Shown here piece by piece: positions 21,401 through 32,332 of a DNA stretch of 64,000 bases (the first letter of the stretch is position 1; each line of letters begins with the position of its first letter). Source of the DNA: Patiria miniata. Lineage: Eukaryota; Echinodermata; Asteroidea; Valvatida; Asterinidae. The stretch spans positions 10,331,606 through 10,395,605 of the forward strand of contig NW_024037064.1 in assembly GCF_015706575.1 (NCBI RefSeq), given 5' to 3'. The position numbers and the translations under genes are program-made. Under the pieces are notes generated by a model. The model worked only from the letters and a program-made list of their open reading frames with translations, was not told the DNA's origin and ran no database searches.

Positions 21401-24343
21401 GCTTATTGAAAACTTTCCTTCTGCTTGCCCACCTTCCTTTTTTTGCGGGGGGGGGGGGGGGGGGCTGGGAAGGGCACATGTCCGCATGTCCTCATGCACC
21501 CACGAATACATCCAGGAATGAACACTGAAGCATTAAAAAGTGTGTGGTTCGGTGGATGTTGGATAAACGTAAGATCGTAATAAAAATGGCCTGGAAACAG
21601 CATGCAGCATTGTCAAGTTTCGCCCTTTTTTTTTTAGAATTAACCGCCAGCTACAGTTAGTAATTTCTTTGTCTAGTTCATGGTGTGATCAGAATTTCCG
21701 CGTTGATTTCATCACCTCTGCGTTTGTTTGAAGAGTGTAAGGGACTGGCTATTTGTGTGTAACATCAATCTCATGCTCCTCATGGTTTATCAATACATGT
21801 ATTGTAATCTTGGGAATGCCAAATTTAAAAACAAATTGGATATGTAACTTTCAATCTTATTCAAAATTTCTAAGTGTACATTTAACCATACTAAATGGGA
21901 AACTAGATGTAATTCAATACTTTTGTGAATAAAGATAACAAACCTGAATGCGAAAAAAGAAATATTTGGTGGTGCGAGGACTTGGACCAGCAGATTGGTC
22001 GGCTTTGTTGAACTGTAGCTCGAAAGAATTGTAATGAATCATGTTCATCTGTTCTCTAGTAAATTACTCATTACAATTGTATGGTTTGTTTCAGAAATCA
22101 CCGAATTCCAGGGGCCATATACCTTTGCCTACTTGCGACAACAAATTATTGACAACTACAAGCAAACTGCAACGACTATTTCTGCACACCCTATACTGGA
22201 GACACGTAAGGTAGATATTGAATTCTTTATTCCGCTCCGTCTGCAAAAGAACATTCCAGGCAAAACAAAATCTGAAAGGTTTGTGGCATTACGAGAAGGA
22301 GAAAGATTGTTAGATGTCAATCAAACTATAACTCTTAATTCCTTGGATGATTTGTTAAATCCAGAAGTAGTTAAGGAAATCAAGATTCTCCTTTATGGTG
22401 GGGCCGGGACGGGTAAATCAACCCTGTTAGTGAAAGTTGCAAACTCTTGCATCACACTTAGTTCAAAACCCCTTCTTGGTAGATTCGATCTTGTGCTTTG
22501 GATAAAGCTGAGGCAAATGCAGCAATCTAGTTGTGTTTTGGATGCCATATTTGACCAAATTCTAGCACAAAACACCAAACTGACAAAACCCATAGTGAAA
22601 GGGTTCATTGATGATCATGAATCACGCATTGCTTTGCTGTTGGATGGATTAGATGAAATTCCATCTCATGTTTTGCAATCTGAGGAGGGCGTGTACAGGG
22701 TTAAGGATATCTTACACAGCAGAGTCCTTACAAAAAGTTTTGTGTTGGTAACAACTCGACCACACATGACTGAATATGTATTGAGGGGTCCCCAAAAGTA
22801 TGCAGTTGTTGAGGCATGTGGCTTTACAGCACAAGACAGAGATCAGTACATCAGATTAAACCTTTCTGATGATGACATGGGAGAGGCATTGATTTCATAT
22901 CTGAATGTCAATACCAATCTGAGTGATATATCTGCATTGCCAATCATTTCCCAGATGTTGTGCCTTGTTTGGAAGAACCAAAAGTCCTTGCCAGAGAGAA
23001 TTACTGAGCTGTACGCAGAGTTTGCACTGGCTCTTTTCAAGCGCCGCAATAAAGATTTGAATGATGATCAGGTGATGTTTTACTTGATGTCCATCATTGA
23101 TGGCTTGGGGCGTGTTGCATTGCAAGGGTTATTAGACTCTAGAGGGGAAAGACTCATGTTCGATAAAACTGAATTTCAGGATTGTCAGTCTTGCTTGGAT
23201 GAGTGTTTTCGTTTGGGTTTTGTTGAACATGAAACATACACTAGTGGTCTGGATGTAAAGGTGTTGGTTACTTTCCTCCACAAGACCATCCAAGAATACT
23301 TCGCAGCATGTCACCTGGCGAAAATACTAGAAGATAACGAAAATGATTTCCGTCATCAGTTGAAGCAGATTAGAGAAGGCAATGTTCATGCAATGGAATA
23401 CCTGCTGAGATTTTGTTGCGGTAGATCAAGGCAGGCTGCTGGTCTCATTCTGGATCACATACAAGAGATGCAAGGTGACGAGAAGAAACTGCAGAGATTG
23501 GCTCGGTTGCTGCTATTCGAGTCTGGTTCAGAAGAGTTGGCAACCAAACTAGTCAGACCAACTTGGGTAGACTGCGAGAGTAACGAAGACCTGAAACCAC
23601 TGAGCTACTACTTACAGCATGTCACTCCACCACTTAAAGGTACATTCTTTAAAATGCATGTAAGAAAGCAGGAGCTTACCCTTCTCAGGGGAATTCTTCT
23701 GAGTGACAGCATGAAGTCAGCTGGGCTGATAGTGGTTAACTACTACTTGTCTGAGCAGGAGGAGGAGGAGCTTAGCCTCCTAGAGGAAACACTTGGTGAG
23801 GTGGATGAACAGCGCCGTGCTCAATTACACATTGTGGTTCACATTGAGGCAAAGTCCTGGTTTGATGTGGGGCATGTATCACACAGCTTTTTCTGCATGC
23901 AGAAACAAATAGTCAGGCTTGGTTTGTATATGCACCATCGATCACCAGATGAGGTTGTCAATCTATTGAAGGCACTGGAAGGATGCAGGTTGGATAATCT
24001 CTCACTGTATGGCACCAACCTGCATGCACAGGTGGGAGATGTCAGCCACATACTGTCATCCCTTACACTCTTGCAGCTCAAGGCATGCAGGTTGGTAGAT
24101 GATGACGTGAAGGACCTGATCAGCATCCTTCCTGCTAGGCATGGTTTACAATGGCTTCACCTTGATGACAATGCATTCAGTTTGGATGCAGTCAGGGCTC
24201 TCACCCATCATCTCCAAGGTCTCCCTGAGTTACGTTGGTTGAAACTTCGTAACATTGACCTCGATGCTGAGCTCATCAGACGAGTTGTCAGTCAAGACCT
24301 CCCTCACCTGACGGAAACAAAAGAGGGAGAATTCCGAGCCTAA
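18301..24343 (+). CDS. Predicted membrane-anchored Death-NACHT (NLR-like) receptor gene, five coding exons
   Basis: Exons 18301-18454, 19466-19501, 20330-20392, 20810-21040 and 22095-24343 join in frame to 2,733 nt, predicting 910 residues. All four introns have GT..AG ends and are phase 1. Domain order: a Thr/Ser-rich stretch of about 30 residues with an N-T-T sequon at residue 8; one hydrophobic helix at about 31-52; RHREKRRRQRE; an acidic linker; a Death domain (about 86-161); NACHT with Walker A GGAGTGKST at 263-271, DGLDE at 345-349 and TTRP near 381-384; a winged-helix segment with TIQEYFAACHLA; and a C-terminal LRR-like stretch (LQWLHLDDNAF). NACHT ATPases oligomerise on ligand sensing and Death domains recruit adaptors. 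Typical NLRs are cytosolic, so the N-terminal helix is unusual. Joining of the first exons to the NACHT exon is inference from matching splice phase and needs a transcript. Confidence 0.75.
19466..20392 (+). CDS. NLR exons 2 and 3: basic juxtamembrane and acidic linker
   Basis: Two micro-exons. 19466-19501 (36 nt, TTTTGCAG| and AAG|GTAAGG) encodes YRHREKRRRQRE across its junctions, a classic stop-transfer charge cluster. 20330-20392 (63 nt, AATCCAG| and ACAG|GTAAGC) encodes an acidic, Ser/Gln-rich linker (GQQSSLEENIPLTPIEAE). Both are symmetric 1-1 exons whose lengths are multiples of three, so they could be skipped without breaking the frame. The intron between them (19502-20329) holds repeat fragments such as 19765-19850. 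Confidence 0.6.
20810..21040 (+). CDS. NLR exon 4: Death domain
   Basis: A 231-nt symmetric phase-1 exon (TTTGCAG| acceptor, GATAG|GTATCA donor). The 77 residues read as a helical bundle with Death-fold hallmarks: SEMLGFDSRKLATHLGLS for helices 1-2, a conserved tryptophan in KVLDKWRRRQ, and the terminal LCTALIEIGRMDIIKEL helix. This fits DEATH better than CARD or pyrin. Death domains nucleate homotypic complexes (for example with MyD88- or FADD-like adaptors). The partner here is unknown. Confidence 0.75.
21041..22094 (+). other. Intron of the NLR-like gene
   Basis: Contains a long G run (about 21445-21465) and no recognised exon. AT-rich. Confidence 0.5.
22095..24343 (+). CDS. NLR exon 5: NACHT ATPase and LRR-like tail
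   Basis: A 2.25-kb exon with acceptor TTTGTTTCAG| at 22094. The open frame extends back to 22034, but the spliced start is supported by phase. Motifs: ILLYGGAGTGKSTLL (Walker A), ALLLDGLDEIP (Walker B), LVTTRP, a GFTAQDRDQYI helix, LPIISQMLCLVW, and FLHKTIQEYFAACHLA, all in the order found in animal NLRs. Only two or three LRR-like segments remain before the stop, far fewer than in most NLRs, which suggests a naturally short sensor or missing downstream exons. Confidence 0.9.
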
Positions 24344-26718
24344 ATAATCTCCCACCAAGTCATAACTCTTACCCCGTTCCCTATGAATGCACCACGCTCA
24401 CAAGGCACATTCAGTTTAAACAAGTAGCACGTATCATCGGTCATGTTATGTAAAATCAATGCTCTCCAACCCCCTCCCCCCCCAAAAAAAAAGTTTTAAA
24501 AAAACTAACAATCAATAACAACAAAAACTATATTTTCAGAGGACAGTAAGGGGCTCGATAATGAATAGAAAAGTCAACAAAAAGGTTTCAATACAAATAG
24601 ATGTATTCGGAATCCTCTTACATTATGAATACAAATATACAAAGCATAGTTCTTCATTCTACTGAACCTCCATCCCCCACCCCAAGAAAAAAAACACCAA
24701 ATTTTCAATCCATCAATCAATCAATCAATCAATGCGAAAAGTCAATCAACAATTCCTGTACAAAATGATTCATTGAAATCTTCAAACATAATAGCACTGT
24801 ACTAAGCCTTCTGGGTATCACTTGAAAGTGATATTAAATTGACCATGTATCTTGGGTGACCTCTGAGTACTATTATAAATCTACAATCTAATCGTCAATT
24901 AAACAAGAGAATCCACCTCTCCTTTCCATTTATTTTGAAAAAATATCTTGAATCGCATCATCTTAGGTAAAAGTTGTGTGAGATGTCTTCAACTTTGTGA
25001 CAAAGGCCTCCTCCTACCCTGTTATCCGATCAATGTAGTAATATGGCATTCCAACAAACTAATGTGACCACACGCAAATGGCTGCACGACACCCTTCCAT
25101 AGACCAGTGCTGGGCAAAACTTAGTATACAGAATAATACCCCAAACCTCGGGTACTTTTGAATTGTTTTGCGTTTGCCTTATGTACAAATTCGGAAAATT
25201 CTCACAACTTCACGCCTTTCAAACAGACGTTTCTTTTTAGTGTTTGTGCTTCATTCTTTATCAAATCGTTTGTGTAAATAAATGTAATTTATGCATAAAA
25301 TGGCAAAAATTATGATTCCAGTTTGCTAACTTTTGTATAGATCTTTAACCTTGACTGTTTATGTAATATACATTTAAAGTGGTCCAGTTGTGTAAGGACA
25401 GTATAACGTGGATTTTGTTTACTATTCAACTATAGGCTGATGTCCATATTGAGAATTACTAAACCAGTGTTCATATTGTCAAACAATTCATGTATACATG
25501 TAGAATGTTGCATTGCCAAATGACGCATTTTTGTCAGAGGACAGTCATGTTTGCTCATTCAGGACCAATCGTTGCAATTGTATACGCGAAAATGTTTCTG
25601 TGTTTCTGATTATGTTGAAATAGGTACATGTGGACAATTTGCTTGTTTTTATCATTGCAAGCCTCTTCAAAGTATTGATTGACACTAGATTTGTTTGTTC
25701 CAAGTATGATCAATATTCTGTACAAAAATTGACGTTTTTGTTTCTAACAGTTGTGATATTTTGCAGTTGCCCAGGTGATAACATTCGTTTATAACATGCC
25801 CAAATGCAACCATTCAATTTGGTAAAAGCAGTTCTGCAGGAGAGAAAAAGTAGACTTTGAATCAACGTTTTGATTTATTCACATTGGAAATGTAAACTGA
25901 ATGTAAATAATGTTTAACTGTTGTTGCTGGCATGACACATGAAAGAAGATTTCGATCAAAATGGGATTTACACGCTGTAACTGCAAAGCCAAACTGATTG
26001 CAATTTTAAATGATGGGGATTTTGTACTCATTAATTTACACATTTCAAGGGATATGGGATGGGATCATTTGTATTTATCCCAAAAGTAACCTACCGAATT
26101 GTAATCAAAAAGCTCACTTGGATTAAAGATCGTACTGGTACTAAACACCCTGTGAAATTATTCCATCTGGCTTGCTGTCATTAAGAAGAAATCAAGAAAT
26201 GTAGGTGATTTCCAATGATAAGTCAATTGACTGATTTTTGAAATTAGAGTTCTATGGACGAAATCGCGTTTATTGATCAAAAGTTTGTGCATGGATATTT
26301 CACTCTTTTCTTGAAAAGTGTAATATCCAAAGCTTCAACATGTTAGGTTTAGGGTATTCTTCTGTGGAACAGTGATGATATTACATGTATTGGAAACGAA
26401 CCATGTGCATGAAATACAAATGTTCCTATGCCTTTAAGCCATGGTTTACAAACTACATCATTGTGATTTTTATCTTGTGATCATTAATGTGCAACTCTGT
26501 AAGATAAGGTCATCACTCGGGTACGAACTCCAAGTCAGGATAATCTGCTGACTTCTGGATAGTTTGGTTTCAGTCATAAAAATAAACCACAAAGGAGAAC
26601 TGACTCGGTGCATTATAATAACTTGAAAGTTGAACAAAGAAATTGACTGGAGCTGGTTTGACCCTGTGACCTCCGGATAACTGTTCCGGTACGGTAATCA
26701 GGAACGGTCACCCTGCTA
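24344..26718. other. NLR 3' flank, no coding seen
   Basis: A TCAA microsatellite (about 24714-24735) and possible AATAAA signals near 25277 and 26582. The segment 26061-26160 resembles 60123-60232 downstream of the TRIM gene (shared words GGATCATTTG, CCTACCGA, AAAGCTCA, ACCCTGTGAAAT). The 3' end of the transcript cannot be placed. Confidence 0.4.
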
Positions 26719-26875
26719 CAGTCAATTTGTTTGTTTAACTTGAAAATAAGATTTGAAGGTTTGCATGGTGGAAAGATACTAAGACACTAAGACAAGAACA
26801 GTCAATTTCTTTATTTCACTTGAAAATAAGATTTGAATATTTGCATGGTGGAAGATACTAAGACACTAAGACAAG
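26719..26875. repeat. 78-bp tandem duplication beside MITE
   Basis: Two units, each with ACTTGAAAATAAGATTTGAA, then TTTGCATGGTGGAA, then ATACTAAGACACTAAGACAA. A further ACTTGAAAATA lies just beyond the right arm of the adjacent fold-back element, so these may be its original flank or subterminal repeats. Confidence 0.65.
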
Positions 26876-27149
26876 ATAAGTTTGCGGTAGCACCAGGTGA
26901 ATAAATCAGTCAACTTGCATCCTTCTCATCAGCTTCACCGGTTTCGAGCTTCACCAGTTTGCATCCTTCTCACGCCTCACCGTACCCATCCTTATAACAT
27001 CGCATTATCGTTGGAATCCCTCATTTTCCTGACGACGGGCAGAGCACACTGTTCGAAACATTAAGTCCCTCCGGTTCTTTTCAGAACCACACATACTCAC
27101 AAAAGAGATTTATTCACATGGTGCTACCGCAAACTTATCTTGTCTTAAC
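26866..27149. mobile_element. Fold-back MITE, family A copy 2
   Basis: The arms AAGACAAGATAAGTTTGCGG and GTAGCACCA are matched inverted at 27118-27149 (TGGTGCTACCGCAAACTTAT). The interior has CCTGACGACGG and CTGTTCGAAAC, then GGTTCTTTTCAGAACC and an inner ACTCACAAAAGAGATTTATT. It is the same family as 12797-13025 but with a longer, partly CA/TC-rich interior. Confidence 0.8.
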
Positions 27150-27289
27150 TTGAAAATACAAATTAAATATCTGATATTTGCACCGTTTGGCGGAAGTAAG
27201 TTTATTGGTTAACTATGAGTAGAGATATGTTGGAATTTGTAAGTCATTTGTATTATTTGCTATTGGTGCAGAAACATTTCTGATCTCTT

Positions 27290-27400
27290 CTTTTGTTTTT
27301 CCAGATATTTGGGGCAAAGTTTAAGACGTCAGGAATTATTATTTGACGTTGTGTTCTTTGTATGATTATTATCATGTAATAAATCATTGCATTCAATGAC
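27290..27400 (+). other. Possible 3'-terminal exon
   Basis: TTTTGTTTTTCCAG at about 27291-27304 is a strong acceptor, followed about 75 bp later by AATAAA (27379-27384). It could be an untranslated last exon of the NLR-like gene or of another transcript. There is no coding support. Confidence 0.25.
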
Positions 27401-28870
27401 TTGAGTCAATCTTTGAGGTTAGATGATTGTTGTGTTATGCCTCCATTCCTCCCTCAGTGATGGACCAATCTCCCGTCTCTGAATTCTACAGCTGGGTCAC
27501 CACTTGGGTTTTGTAATCAGGCAGGCTGGCTTCATAATGAGGATATCCAAAGAAATTCCTTAGAAAATAGATCAACACAATCACAAATTTACTTCATGCA
27601 ATTAAAAATGATGATTAGACAGCTAAATCACTGATGGATCCACAAGCATTTATTGTTTGGGGATTAAGAAAGGGGTCACCGACAGGCCAATTCCTTATGT
27701 GGAGGGGCGGGGCTAGATCGCATTTAATGGGAGGGGTGCAGTGTTTCCTTTCTTTCTTTGTATTATAAAGTGGCAACGGCGACGAATAGACTATAATTTC
27801 GTATTAAAAACAGTCGTCTTCACTTGTTCCCTGGTGGATTTATTTTAAAAAGCATTTCTAGTGGCCCCCACTTCGGTCTGCAAGAAGACAGCTTCTTTGA
27901 TTAATTGAAGACTTCATATAAGTTGAAGTTGTCTTGAATGAATCATTGTTTCAACTTTGCGACACCATAGTGACTCTTACATTTGAAAACAAACAGCTTT
28001 TTTTCTTTTCTTTTTATTTATCTAGCACCCAATGAACACCAACAATTGGAACATGAAAAAATTCCAAATAACTGCCCCCCTCCCTCCCCCATTCATCCAG
28101 CCCCTTTCATGAATGATTGATATTAGTTGTCTGGGCCCCACTACCAATAACAACTCCATTTAACGAACAAAATGCGCATTTTGTTTGACCCCCTTCCATA
28201 TTCCCTTAAAAGATGTTTTTGTACAATTTAATTCAGCTGTCTACATTATTTATGGGGGTTATCCGAGGGCAAGTTAATTTGGCCGCACTAATCGAAAGCC
28301 CGCCCTCTATGGCTGAATTAAATAGGGGAATATTAGATATTAAATATATAATGAATAGAGGAACATTATTGAAATAGAGGAATATTATTAAATAAAGGAA
28401 TAAATAGAAATCGCGGCACTCTGGAAATTTGCGCAGTTACCACGTGATGAAAGAAAAGACCAATTGCACCTGTAAATTTGCATATACATTCCGCACAGTC
28501 CTGGCTATACCAACTTAATTGGAAAGGGGTGAACCATCCATCAATACCAAAAAAAAGGGAACTCAGTTTTATTTTAAATCTGAGCAAACTATTGAAGATG
28601 ATCTTTTCTTAGATGCACGTCTCCAATATTGTTTTATATAAAAAGTGCAAGAGTTTAAAAAAGATGGTATGCAAAAATTGTGAATTAGAATAAAAACGAC
28701 ATTTACCCCAAGCTAACAGAAACTGATCATTACCCCACAAAAATTGCCGGGTAGTTTTCAGTGGTAACAAGCCAGGGCAACGCACAAATAACTGGTTCGC
28801 ACCTCTCAATGCTTTTGAAATCATTGCAATAGTACGTGCAGGGACCAGGGACAAAGTGTTTTTGTTCACA
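27401..28870. other. No gene seen
   Basis: AT-rich with short direct repeats (GAGGAATATTATT-like words at 28320-28400). No supported exon. Confidence 0.35.
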
Positions 28871-28922
28871 AACGACCAATCTCACGCGGTTCGTTGCGCG
28901 TTCGTAAATTGGCGGGGCACGT
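28870..28922 (+). promoter_or_regulatory. Putative promoter of the minisatellite-bearing gene
   Basis: CpG-containing block with GACCAATCTC (CCAAT box) and AATTGGCGGGGC (E2F- or GC-box-like) within 50 bp of the proposed start codon. No TATA box. Confidence 0.35.
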
Positions 28923-31900
28923 ATGGTGGAGGACTTCGAAAAAACGTCACAACAGTCAAAGTAAGTTTGCCAATTTTTGCCTGAAAAGTTAACCATGTGG
29001 CCTTGGAAAGTTAGGTAGAATTAACTGAACTACTGTAGATACTTCTGAAGTTGATGCAGAGGAAAACACGGTTCGAAATCCTAAGTTTTTAAAGAAGGAA
29101 TTCTGTCAGTTATTTTCTCCATTTTCTGAGAATCTGGAAATGGGCGTGGTTTCAGAAATTTGACTGCGGAGGAGGGGGACCAACGGTTTATAAAAGGGGG
29201 CAGGAAGGGTAAAGGGATAAAATAAACACTTGTGACATTCGCAATGCATGCTGGGCATGGATAAAAACAGGAAAATCCCCAGACTTGTCTTTTTTTATTG
29301 CAGTTCAAATTTGGCAGTGGGAGTAGGCCTATATTTTGCCGGCGCCGGCTTTCTTTAAGTGAATGATATTTTGCCGGATAGGCACTGAACATGGGCAGTG
29401 ACATTTTTTGGGACTTGTTTACAGTGATAAATCTTAGTCTGGTTCCGCGCCAACATTGTCATTGTAACTTGGTATTCACGAGACGGAATCTGACCATTTT
29501 ACAATTTCGGGCTTCATTTCCCTTTAATAAAAAAAAAATCCTCCAGAGCCAAGAATCAGGAAAAGAAAATGCGATACTCGGTACTTAAATGTTGGAGTTC
29601 GAGTCAATTTAAAATAAATAAAAGGATATTCTTGATTGTGTGGGATGAAAAAAATTGAAAATGTCGAAAGCTGGGAATCGAACCCTGCTGTGCTGGGGAT
29701 CTCTCACTCATAAGATTCACATGCTATCCACTAGGCCACAGGTCTTGCACATGCACAAACAATGTTGGTAATTTAATACATTTTATAATATAGGCCTACT
29801 CGTATACGCATCAAAAGGGGGTGCTGTATAATCTATCTGGCTAAATATCGTTTACTGTATAAGAAAGCCAGCTAAATCTAACCTGCTAAATAATTATACA
29901 CTTCCTTCAAATGTCTATTTTATTTACCTGCATGTCTGTTGAATGTAGCTCTCACAAGTCTGTCATTGAAAACTGATAAGTTGCACTCTTGTTATTTACA
30001 GGTGGTTATCATGACAGTCAGACTCAGAGCCAATGAAGTGGATGCTGTCAAGAATGGAAATGTGAACCACACAAAGCTGATCTTCAACTGAAGGAATGCC
30101 CAACTTTCAAAGTCCTTGCCATTCGGTTTGTCATGGTTAAACTCTGTTCATTGAACTTATGTGCTCTAGAACAAAGCTCCAGTAAAGTCTATTGGGCCAA
30201 CTTCTTAGGGCATGGAAATAATCTTATGAGTTTAACTGAAATCTGAAATGAGTGATTTGATTCCAAATACATTAACAAATCTTCATGATGTTTAGACCTC
30301 GAGCACATAGATGCATGGAACTAAGTCAAGTTTCTAAATAACTTGAAAATAAGTTGCACAATAAACCTAGCCTAAACATTAGATTAATGCTCATAAAAGT
30401 AAATTTAAACTTCAAATATGTTTAACTATGTTTAATTCACTTTAATAAATGAAATCAGTATTTGTTTAGACTTACGAATATTCAGTGCCTAAAACTAAGT
30501 CTTCCACTTTATTTTAAGTTAATTTAAAAAGCATCAGCAGAACCATAAATGTAACAAAACCTAAGGACAAAGCTTATAAAATTAAAATTTAGCTTTAGAT
30601 GTGAGGCAGCTCACTTGGGATGGCAATCCAGTTTTGACAACAATGAGGTAGCATTCAAGTATGCCAAAGTCATTTTTGTTTCCACTGTTCTGTGTAAAAC
30701 TGTGGACCCTTGCAGCGTTTGTTAGGTCATTCAATCATCTGCATGCATCCATAGACGGACAGTCATATTAACCACTGGCACTGATGACATAAACCACCTA
30801 ATTAACCACTAACCAGACCTGACAAAATGTTGCAAGGACTGGGCAAATATTCCACGCTTCTTGGGAACTTGAGTTCACTAGCGCATTTTCTTCTTTGTTT
30901 TTCAAAGCTGGATTGCCAGTAAAAGCAGTTCATAGCATTTACAAAATAATATTAAAAAGCAAACAATTTGAGTCAACTAATTAAAAAGGACAATTAAAAA
31001 TTTCCAACTATATGTTCTAATGAAGGGAGATTATGAAAAAAAATCATAATGTTAAAAATGAAAATAAAAATAAAATTGCAATTAGTTGAATTAGCTAAAT
31101 AGTTAAGGATGTGTTACATGTAAAACAAAAAATGCAATTTAAAAACTACATTCATAAAATGAAGTGTTTAAAAGGATTACTTAGTGAACCTGAAAGAATT
31201 TTATTTTAAACTACAATTACAAACTAAGTTAGCTCACATGTATTTTTTGTTATAACCACATGAAGTACATTTTGTATGACATTTATTCAAGTTGGCCCTT
31301 TGACATACTTGGGACAATGTTCAGTACAGAGCAGTAAAATGTGAGAGTCATTATGGAGAAACTCTGAAAATCGCCTCCAATTATAAGTCGCCCCTGGATG
31401 AACTTTGGACATTAACAGTGCAGGCAATACTGCTGCACATCTGACCAGTTTGGAACAAAGGATGGACATGACTGTTTTGTTGAGTATGGCGTTTCTCCAG
31501 TGCGGACTCGTTGCAAACTGCTACATAACTTGATACAATCGTTGGAAGCACAACTGAAGAACATGCCTACCTTGAACTCCATGCAATATTGGAAGTTTGT
31601 TTGGACACTTGTTTGGAAGGACGATGCATGTTTGGAAGGACGATGCGTGTTTGGAAGGACGATGCTTGTTTGGAAGGACGATGCTTGTTTGGAAGGACGA
31701 TGCGTGTTTTGGAAGGACGATGCGTGTTTGGAAGGACAATGCTTGTTTGGAAGGACGATGCCTGTTTGGAAGGACGATGCGTGTTTTGGAACGACGATGC
31801 TTGTTTGGAAGGACAATGCGTGTTTGGAAGGACGATGCTTGTTTGGAAGGACGATGCTTGTTTGGAAGGACGATGCTTGTTTGGAAGGACGATGCCTGTT

Positions 31901-32177
31901 TGGAAGGACGATGCCTGTTTGGAAGGACGATGTGTGTTTGGAAGGACAATGCGTGTTTGGAAGGACGATGCTTGTTTGGAAGGACGATGCTTGTTTGGAA
32001 GGACGATGCTTGTTTGGAAGGACGATGCTTGTTTGGAGGAACGATGCTTGTTTGGAAGGACGATGCTTGTTTGGAAGGACGATGCTTGTTTGGAAGGACG
32101 ATGCTTGTTTGGAAGGACCAACTGGAACTTTGAGGAACACTGCCTATTCTGGTGTGGGAGACGTGGAATTCTGGTGA
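28923..32177 (+). CDS. Two-exon gene whose product is mostly 19-residue Cys/Trp repeats
   Basis: Exon 1 is 28923-28960 (ATGGTGGAGG..., donor CAAA|GTAAGT, phase 2, MVEDFEKTSQQS). Exon 2 is 31424-32177 (acceptor TTAACAGTGCAG|). The junction restores a codon and gives 263 residues. About 65 non-repeated residues (QYCCTSDQFGTKDGHDCF, then RTRCKLLHNLIQSLEAQL) lead into a 19-bp minisatellite that translates as about nine copies of a 19-residue unit like CLFGRTMLVWKDDACLEGR. The protein ends GVGDVEFW. No domain is recognised. The exon-2 head looks like real coding sequence, but the pairing with exon 1 rests on phase and the strong donor only. An intervening exon near 30001 (after TTATTTACAG) is possible but would introduce a stop. 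Confidence 0.4.
29665..29746 (-). repeat. tRNA-like SINE head or tRNA pseudogene
   Basis: On the minus strand there is an A box (TGGCCTAGTGG) and a B box (GGTTCGATTCC) at normal spacing. The acceptor-stem halves do not pair and the T stem has a mismatch, so it is not a working tRNA. It is most simply a tRNA-derived SINE head or a decayed tRNA copy. Confidence 0.6.
30125..31423 (+). other. No gene seen (intron of 28923-32177 model)
   Basis: Very A-rich sequence with many TTAAA/AAATTA words and no supported ORF. Confidence 0.35.
31606..32118. repeat. 19-bp minisatellite, about 27 copies
   Basis: Unit GACGATGCTTGTTTGGAAG with a few variants (GCGTG, GCCTG, GACAATG) and occasional 20-bp units. 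No unit contains a stop codon in any of the six frames, so long ORFs cover the whole array on both strands. Only the frame continuous with the upstream exon is kept as a gene call. Confidence 0.95.
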
Positions 32178-32332
32178 CTTTCTGATGTTGGGACAAGTGG
32201 AATGATTCTGGTGACTTTCTGGTGACTTTCTGATGTTGGGAGAAGTGGAATTCGCCATCCTCACTACTTGTGGATGCCTTTATCACTCAAAAACCTCGGA
32301 GGTAACCCCCCCCCCCCCAAAAAAAATCATTG

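Noticed and set aside
29665-29746. Functional tRNA gene
   Set aside because: A and B boxes are present but the acceptor stem does not pair.
31606-32118. CRISPR-like array
   Set aside because: Units are contiguous with no spacers, and the context is eukaryotic.
31412-32286. Three long minus-strand ORFs over the minisatellite
   Set aside because: The 19-bp unit has no stop in any frame, so long ORFs on both strands are automatic. Only the plus frame continues into non-repeat coding sequence with splice support.
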